Shown one piece after another: positions 13,222 through 17,223 of a stretch of DNA of 17,223 nucleotides (within the stretch, counting starts at the first letter, position 1; each line of letters begins with the position of its first letter). The DNA lies in contig DFKQ01000054.1 of assembly GCA_002373875.1 (NCBI GenBank), positions 1 through 17,223 on the forward strand. Direction: 5' to 3'. A program made the translations under genes and the position numbers. The notes under the pieces were generated by a model, which made no database searches, was not told where the DNA came from, and saw only the letters and a list, made by a program, of their open reading frames with translations. The DNA comes from Lachnospiraceae bacterium UBA3641. Its GTDB lineage: Bacteria; Bacillota; Clostridia; Lachnospirales; Lachnospiraceae.

Positions 13222-14664
13222 ATGGAAAAGGTTTTATTATTCTATCCTCCCGGGCTTTTATTCCAACGCGGTGAGGACAGATGCCAGCAGAACGTAGATG
13301 ACGGTTCGGCTCAGGCAATGAGGGCATGTAATGATCTGGGATATGCTGCCGCCATCCTTCTTAAGAAGGGATATGATGTGAAGCTGTGTGATTATCAGAC
13401 CGAAGGCTTTACAATGGACAGGCTCCATAAGGATATGGCTGAATATAAGCCTGACCTTATCATGATGAGCATAACCAACACGACCATCTATGATGATCTT
13501 AAGATAATAAAGGAATTAAAGGACAAATACAATCCCGTGACCGTTATTAAGGGGGCACTCTTCTACGACCCTGAGGAAGCAATGCTCGATCTTCTGGATC
13601 TTTCCGCCGTTGATTATATGATCGGCGGTGAGATTGACTATGCCATCGGCGGTATTGCGGACTACGCCCTTCGCGGTGAGGGTGACATAGCCTCAGTTTT
13701 GTCCATCCTGTACAGGGGCGAAGACGGAAGCTTCCATAGGACTGCCTTCCATGTATGGGGTGAGGACCTCGATAACCAGCCCTTCCCGGCCAGGGAGCTT
13801 ATGAACAATGCGCTCTATAAGAGACCTGATACGGATGAGCCCATGGCTACCATTCAGACGGCAAGGGGATGTCCCAGTAACTGCGTTTTCTGTCTTACAC
13901 CCGGTATATCCGGTAAGTGCGTACGTTTCCGGTCCCCTCAGAATGTCCTTGACGAGATGACGGAATGTTATGAGAAGCACGGGATATCCACCTTCTTCTT
14001 CAAGGCGGATACCTTTACCATCAATCCCAAATGGGTTAAGGAGATGTGTGAACTTATCATCAATTCACCCCTGCATGGCAAGATACAGTTTACGGCCAAT
14101 TCAAGGGTGAAGCCCTTAAGCAAGGAAACCCTGCAGCTTATGAAGGATGCCGGATGCTTCCTCGTTGCCTTTGGTTTCGAGTCAGGCTCGGATGAAATAC
14201 TAAAGGAAATGAAGAAGGGAACCACTGTTGCCGAAAACCTTCAGGCAGCCAGATGGTGTCACGAAGTCGGGCTTCCCTTCTGGGGCTACTTCGTTATCGG
14301 CTTCCCCTGGGAAAACAGGTCACATATTCTTGAGACCAAGAAGCTTATAATGCAGGCCGATCCTGATTTTATTGAAGTGACCGTGGCCCTTCCCTTTTAC
14401 GGCACGCCTCTTTACGACACCTGTAAAGAGCATGATCTTTTGGCCGAATCGGTCCTTGGTTCCGACTTCTTCCATTCCAGCATGAAGGGAACCATGTATC
14501 TTAGTATGGATGAAGTAATGAAGCTTCGAAGGAACATACTTCTCTCCTTCTATTTACGACCTAAATATATCTTAAGGAAAATGGGTGAATGTGTTACCAA
14601 ACCCGGTGTTTTCATCAATTATTGCAAGTATGGCATCAAGCTGGTCGTGAACCTGTTCAAGTGA
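13222..14664 (+). CDS. B12-binding-domain radical SAM protein
   Basis: About 480 residues from ATG 13222 (MEKVLLFYPPG), preferred over ATG 13189 because GGAAAGGAT precedes it at a proper distance and nothing suitable precedes the earlier ATG. The N-terminal half resembles a cobalamin-binding Rossmann fold (YKPDLIMMSITNTT; later DYALRGEGD). The radical SAM core has the CxxxCxxC cluster motif at ARGCPSNCVFC, then FGFESGS and GLPFWGYFVIGFPWE, which help bind S-adenosylmethionine. No DxHxxG cobalamin-ligand motif was seen, so corrinoid use is uncertain. Odd detail: YMIGGEIDYAIGGIADYALRG contains near-repeats of (I)GG-(I)DYA. Substrate is unknown; relatives include methyltransferases and anaerobic cyclases. 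Confidence 0.88.
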   Translation: MEKVLLFYPPGLLFQRGEDRCQQNVDDGSAQAMRACNDLGYAAAILLKKGYDVKLCDYQTEGFTMDRLHKDMAEYKPDLIMMSITNTTIYDDLKIIKELKDKYNPVTVIKGALFYDPEEAMLDLLDLSAVDYMIGGEIDYAIGGIADYALRGEGDIASVLSILYRGEDGSFHRTAFHVWGEDLDNQPFPARELMNNALYKRPDTDEPMATIQTARGCPSNCVFCLTPGISGKCVRFRSPQNVLDEMTECYEKHGISTFFFKADTFTINPKWVKEMCELIINSPLHGKIQFTANSRVKPLSKETLQLMKDAGCFLVAFGFESGSDEILKEMKKGTTVAENLQAARWCHEVGLPFWGYFVIGFPWENRSHILETKKLIMQADPDFIEVTVALPFYGTPLYDTCKEHDLLAESVLGSDFFHSSMKGTMYLSMDEVMKLRRNILLSFYLRPKYILRKMGECVTKPGVFINYCKYGIKLVVNLFK

Positions 14665-14715
14665 ACCGGCCAAATATGTTTAAATAGCTTATTTAGAAAT
14701 GATAGGGAAACAGTT

Positions 14716-15393
14716 ATGGCAATAGCAAGAACAAAACTCCGTGACAGGATCCTCCCCTCATACTCAAAGGGAGAAGAAATCTTTAATATGGTATCGCACA
14801 TTGTGGGAGCTGCACTCGGAATAGCGGCTTTGGTTCTGTGTGTTGTCATCTCAGCAAGTCATCATGATCCCTGGGCCGTTGTCGGATCTTCAATTTACGG
14901 AGCGTCCCTTATAATGCTTTATACAATGTCCAGCATCTACCACGGACTCCGTCCCAATATGGGCAAGCGTGTCATGCAGGTTCTCGATCACTGCACCATC
15001 TATTTTCTTATAGCGGGAACCTATACTCCTGTCTGTCTGGCTGCACTGAGACGGATTTCACCTGTAGCCTGCTGGGTAATGTTCGGTATCATATGGGGAC
15101 TTGCGGCACTTGCAATAACATTAACCGCCATCGATATTAAAAAGTATCAGGTATTCTCAATGATATGCTATGTTGGCATGGGATGGGGCATCATATTTGC
15201 CTACAGGCCGCTTGTTGAAGCGATCACATTTACGGGCTTCCTGTGGCTCATTGGAGGTGGCTTGTGTTATACGATAGGAGCCATACTCTATGGGATCGGC
15301 AAGAAACATAAGTGGGTCCACTCCGTCTTCCATCTTTTTGTTCTGGCCGGAAGCATCCTCCACTTTTTCGCCATGATATTTTATGTTATCTGA
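14716..15393 (+). CDS. trhA: TrhA/hemolysin III family (PAQR) membrane protein
   Basis: A 225-residue protein with about seven hydrophobic membrane segments and the PAQR signature residues: S72 and H76 in MSSIYHG, D91 in DHCTIYFLIAGTYTP, and H202, H206 and H216 in HSVFHLFVLAGSILHFF. In this superfamily these residues form a metal site facing the membrane. Bacterial members were first called hemolysin III; more recent work links TrhA to membrane-energy and lipid homeostasis. It is not a reliable marker of haemolysis. It follows the radical SAM gene after 51 bases with AGGGAAA as ribosome site, and could be read from the same transcript. Length and motifs are typical. Confidence 0.92.
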   Translation: MAIARTKLRDRILPSYSKGEEIFNMVSHIVGAALGIAALVLCVVISASHHDPWAVVGSSIYGASLIMLYTMSSIYHGLRPNMGKRVMQVLDHCTIYFLIAGTYTPVCLAALRRISPVACWVMFGIIWGLAALAITLTAIDIKKYQVFSMICYVGMGWGIIFAYRPLVEAITFTGFLWLIGGGLCYTIGAILYGIGKKHKWVHSVFHLFVLAGSILHFFAMIFYVI

Positions 15394-15428
15394 CACTTCA
15401 TGGAAGTATTTGAACCTGATGTGAAATT

Positions 15429-16010
15429 TTATAAATATATTCCGACTTTCTTCAGTTCATACAGGGTCCTCGCGAGCGGGAAGCCGACAACGTTATTATA
15501 TTCCCCCCTGATCTCCTTTATATATCTGGCGAAGCCACCCTGTATGGCATAGGCACCGGCCTTATCCATGGGTTCACCCGAATCCACATATCTTATTATT
15601 TCATCATCGGATACATCATATACGGATACATCCGTACATTCGGCAAAGACAATCTTATCATCTCCCCTTATCAGGGTCACGCCCGTATATACCTGATGAA
15701 CATGCCCTGACAGGGACTTCAGCATCCTTATCGCGTCATCCCTATTCTCCGGCTTACCGTATATCGAATCTTCAAGAGCCACAACGGTATCAGCTCCAAT
15801 AACAAGGATATCATCTCTGTCTCCGTATTTCTCGACAGCCTTCTTAAGTACATCCTCCGCCTTCTGCTCCGACAGCTCCTTTACCACTTCCTCCGGAATG
15901 CTCTTAGTTATGACCTCTTCACAGTCGCTTACGATGATCTCGTATTCTATTCCCGCCTGACTGAGTATTTCTTTACGTCTTGGTGAAGCCGAGCCAAGTA
16001 TTACCTTCAT
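15429..16010 (-). CDS. maf: Maf family nucleoside triphosphate pyrophosphatase
   Basis: A 193-residue Maf/Ham1-type house-cleaning enzyme that hydrolyses non-canonical or surplus nucleoside triphosphates (dTTP/UTP in the YhdE group) to monophosphates. Motifs seen: SASPRRKEIL (7-16) for phosphate binding, GADTVVALE (72-80) with the catalytic aspartate, YGKPEN, the TGV segment, DKAGAYAIQGG, and NVVGFPL near the C-terminus. The QGG/GFP combination and the arginine pair fit the canonical subgroup. It starts 18 bases after the stop of the upstream esterase gene, so the two are probably co-transcribed. It converges with trhA, leaving only 35 bases and no obvious strong terminator between them. Confidence 0.93.
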   Translation of the reverse strand: MKVILGSASPRRKEILSQAGIEYEIIVSDCEEVITKSIPEEVVKELSEQKAEDVLKKAVEKYGDRDDILVIGADTVVALEDSIYGKPENRDDAIRMLKSLSGHVHQVYTGVTLIRGDDKIVFAECTDVSVYDVSDDEIIRYVDSGEPMDKAGAYAIQGGFARYIKEIRGEYNNVVGFPLARTLYELKKVGIYL

Positions 16011-16028
16011 CCCTTAACTCTCCCGTTC

Positions 16029-17141
16029 TTATTTAACACCGCCGGCAAAAGCTGCTACTCTTGTGGCCGCCGAACTTCCGGCAAGGTTCAGAGCCTGTTG
16101 GTTATAATGTACGGCATCGTCAAGATAGCTGTTCATACCTGCCGTATGAAGGATATCCGAAGCCAGTGTGAACATGTTATTGCTGTTGCAGAGGTCCTTC
16201 TGGGCATTGACCACATCATCATAAGAATACATCCCGTTTACTGCGTATCCCGGTGTTATGATAAATACCTGTTCAAGCCCTTCCGCAAAAAGGGGCTGGA
16301 AGGCACTTGTTAAGTTGTTCTTGTAATCAAATTCCGATATTCCCTTAACCGCATCTGATTCCCCCTGCAGGAATACAAGAAACTTCCTGCGTATTTTAAA
16401 GTTGTTTTTTTCAAGATAGGCCCTGGCCTTATTATACCTTGACAAAAGATCGGCCTTGGTTGCCGGTGATGCCCAATATGACGAATCCGTGCCTCCACGG
16501 GTAGCCGGAACAGCGACTACAGGGATGCCTGTCTTTTGAAAATAAGTGCTTACGAAAGCCGAAACCAGTGACCCGTTCTGGAACTGGGGTTGATCGCTGA
16601 TCAATCCTCCTTCATTCCTTCCGAAGGGTTCAACCAGCGGATAAAGAGCACCCGGAGATGATGCGGGTCTGTATTCATACCCTGCTCCTGCGGGAACCAC
16701 CGGTGCCAGGGAAGCATTACCGCCGTTTCCGGACATATTGGACTGACCCGCGAATATGATAAGGTCTGCCATTACAGGTGTTGCGGTTGCAGTAGTATTT
16801 ATTGTAACAGGCGGCAGGGAGACCACAGGTGAAGTGTTAAATCTGGGATGTCCCACAAGAGCCACTATATCTTCTATGGATAGGGTTGCCACTGCCTGGG
16901 CGGCCGGTATGGGAGTCGGTACCGGTGCCGGCTGTGCCGGCGTTGCAGGAACCTGTGTCGGCTGTACTTTTGGCAGCGCGGCCGGTACAGACGCCGGAAC
17001 TGCCGGTGCCTGTACTGTAGGAACAGGCGTCGGTGTTGCAGGCGGAATCGTCGTATCCGCATACACATTTACATCAAACATCATTCCGGATATAACAAGT
17101 CCGGCACATGATATTATCGTAACCAAAGCATTTCTGTTCAT
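16029..17141 (-). CDS. secreted SGNH sialate-O-acetylesterase-like carbohydrate esterase
   Basis: About 370 residues from ATG 17141 (MNRNALV), chosen because AAGGAG lies eight bases before it; the GTG at 17150 overlaps that site. Numbering here is from that GTG. A signal peptide ends near VYADT (about 32). A Pro/Ala/Thr-rich linker covers 36-88. The catalytic domain follows: block I FAGQSNMSG with nucleophile S137; oxyanion-type residues in VPATRGGTDSSYW (214-226) and FLQGESDA (260-267); and the D345-x-x-H348 pair in DDAVHYNQ. This matches the SASA/DUF303 esterases that remove acetyl groups from sialic acid or plant polysaccharides. A rumen- or gut-type bacterium would most likely use it outside the cell on acetylated glycans. 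No dockerin or LPXTG is present. Confidence 0.85.
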   Translation of the reverse strand: MNRNALVTIISCAGLVISGMMFDVNVYADTTIPPATPTPVPTVQAPAVPASVPAALPKVQPTQVPATPAQPAPVPTPIPAAQAVATLSIEDIVALVGHPRFNTSPVVSLPPVTINTTATATPVMADLIIFAGQSNMSGNGGNASLAPVVPAGAGYEYRPASSPGALYPLVEPFGRNEGGLISDQPQFQNGSLVSAFVSTYFQKTGIPVVAVPATRGGTDSSYWASPATKADLLSRYNKARAYLEKNNFKIRRKFLVFLQGESDAVKGISEFDYKNNLTSAFQPLFAEGLEQVFIITPGYAVNGMYSYDDVVNAQKDLCNSNNMFTLASDILHTAGMNSYLDDAVHYNQQALNLAGSSAATRVAAFAGGVK

Positions 17142-17223
17142 CTCAATCACTCCTTAATAATATATGATCAAATGGTCATAAGCCTGTCACCATCTTACAT
17201 CTTATAGTAAACGAAATAAATAA
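17142..17223. other. upstream region of the esterase gene, partial
   Basis: Contains the ribosome site AAGGAG (17150-17155 on the minus strand) and AT-rich DNA expected to hold the esterase/maf promoter. No convincing -35/-10 pair was identified. The window ends here. Confidence 0.3.

Noticed and set aside
14716..15393. Haemolysin/virulence factor
   Set aside because: The hemolysin III name is historical; the sequence is a standard PAQR/TrhA membrane protein found in many harmless bacteria.
15396..15428. Strong bidirectional terminator between trhA and maf
   Set aside because: Only a 5-bp stem (ACTTC-ATG-GAAGT) is present, with no T-tract on either side.
16756..17157. A 133-residue plus-strand frame rich in Gly, Ala, Val and Thr
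   Set aside because: It is the antisense reading of the Pro/Ala/Thr-rich linker of the secreted esterase; low-complexity codons keep it open by chance.

Overview
The window looks like a chromosomal segment from a Gram-positive gut or rumen Clostridia, most likely a Lachnospiraceae member of the Butyrivibrio/Roseburia type. This is an inference. It rests on moderate GC, strong GGAGG-type ribosome binding sites, a secreted protein with VSEN/VSED repeats and DYTxSYxNN modules, and the mix of gene families. No rRNA, tRNA, CRISPR array or complete insertion sequence was found.

Layout. Bases 199-3668 (minus) hold one large secreted modular surface protein, split into two reading frames by a one-base loss in an A-run near 1096-1100. 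Next come a small Cro/C1-type regulator (3924-4172, plus) and a GTG-started AAA-type ATPase (4349-5425, plus). The ATPase promoter and start codon are covered by three evenly spaced GTGATAAA-type double boxes. A broken XRE regulator remnant follows (about 5443-5680). On the minus strand, a SNF2 helicase (6526-9132) and a SWIM zinc-finger protein (5748-6482) form a two-gene operon. Then comes a wrecked AAA-ATPase-like/PD-(D/E)XK gene (9263-10085), which has lost its whole ATPase domain and carries a palindrome-rich insert. Bases 10091-10586 are a repeat-rich gap: a 134-bp MITE-like element with 8-bp target duplications, a 28-bp palindrome, and the second copy of a 53-bp hairpin repeat whose first copy lies at 81-133.

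From 10587 the content is mainly core genes: an ABC-F ATPase followed 18 bases later by greA, a B12-binding-type radical SAM protein, a TrhA/hemolysin-III membrane protein, and, on the minus strand, a secreted SGNH esterase followed by maf.

How the genes relate. ABC-F and GreA probably form one transcription unit acting on stalled ribosomes and stalled RNA polymerase. SNF2 and SWIM form a recurrent helicase/zinc-finger pair. The HTH protein is a reasonable candidate, untested, for the factor that reads the boxes over the ATPase start. The strongest signals outside ordinary gene content are small palindromic elements. One sits in frame inside the ABC-F gene, another sits inside the nuclease remnant, and others occupy the gaps. 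Together they suggest several families of small mobile repeats active in this genome.
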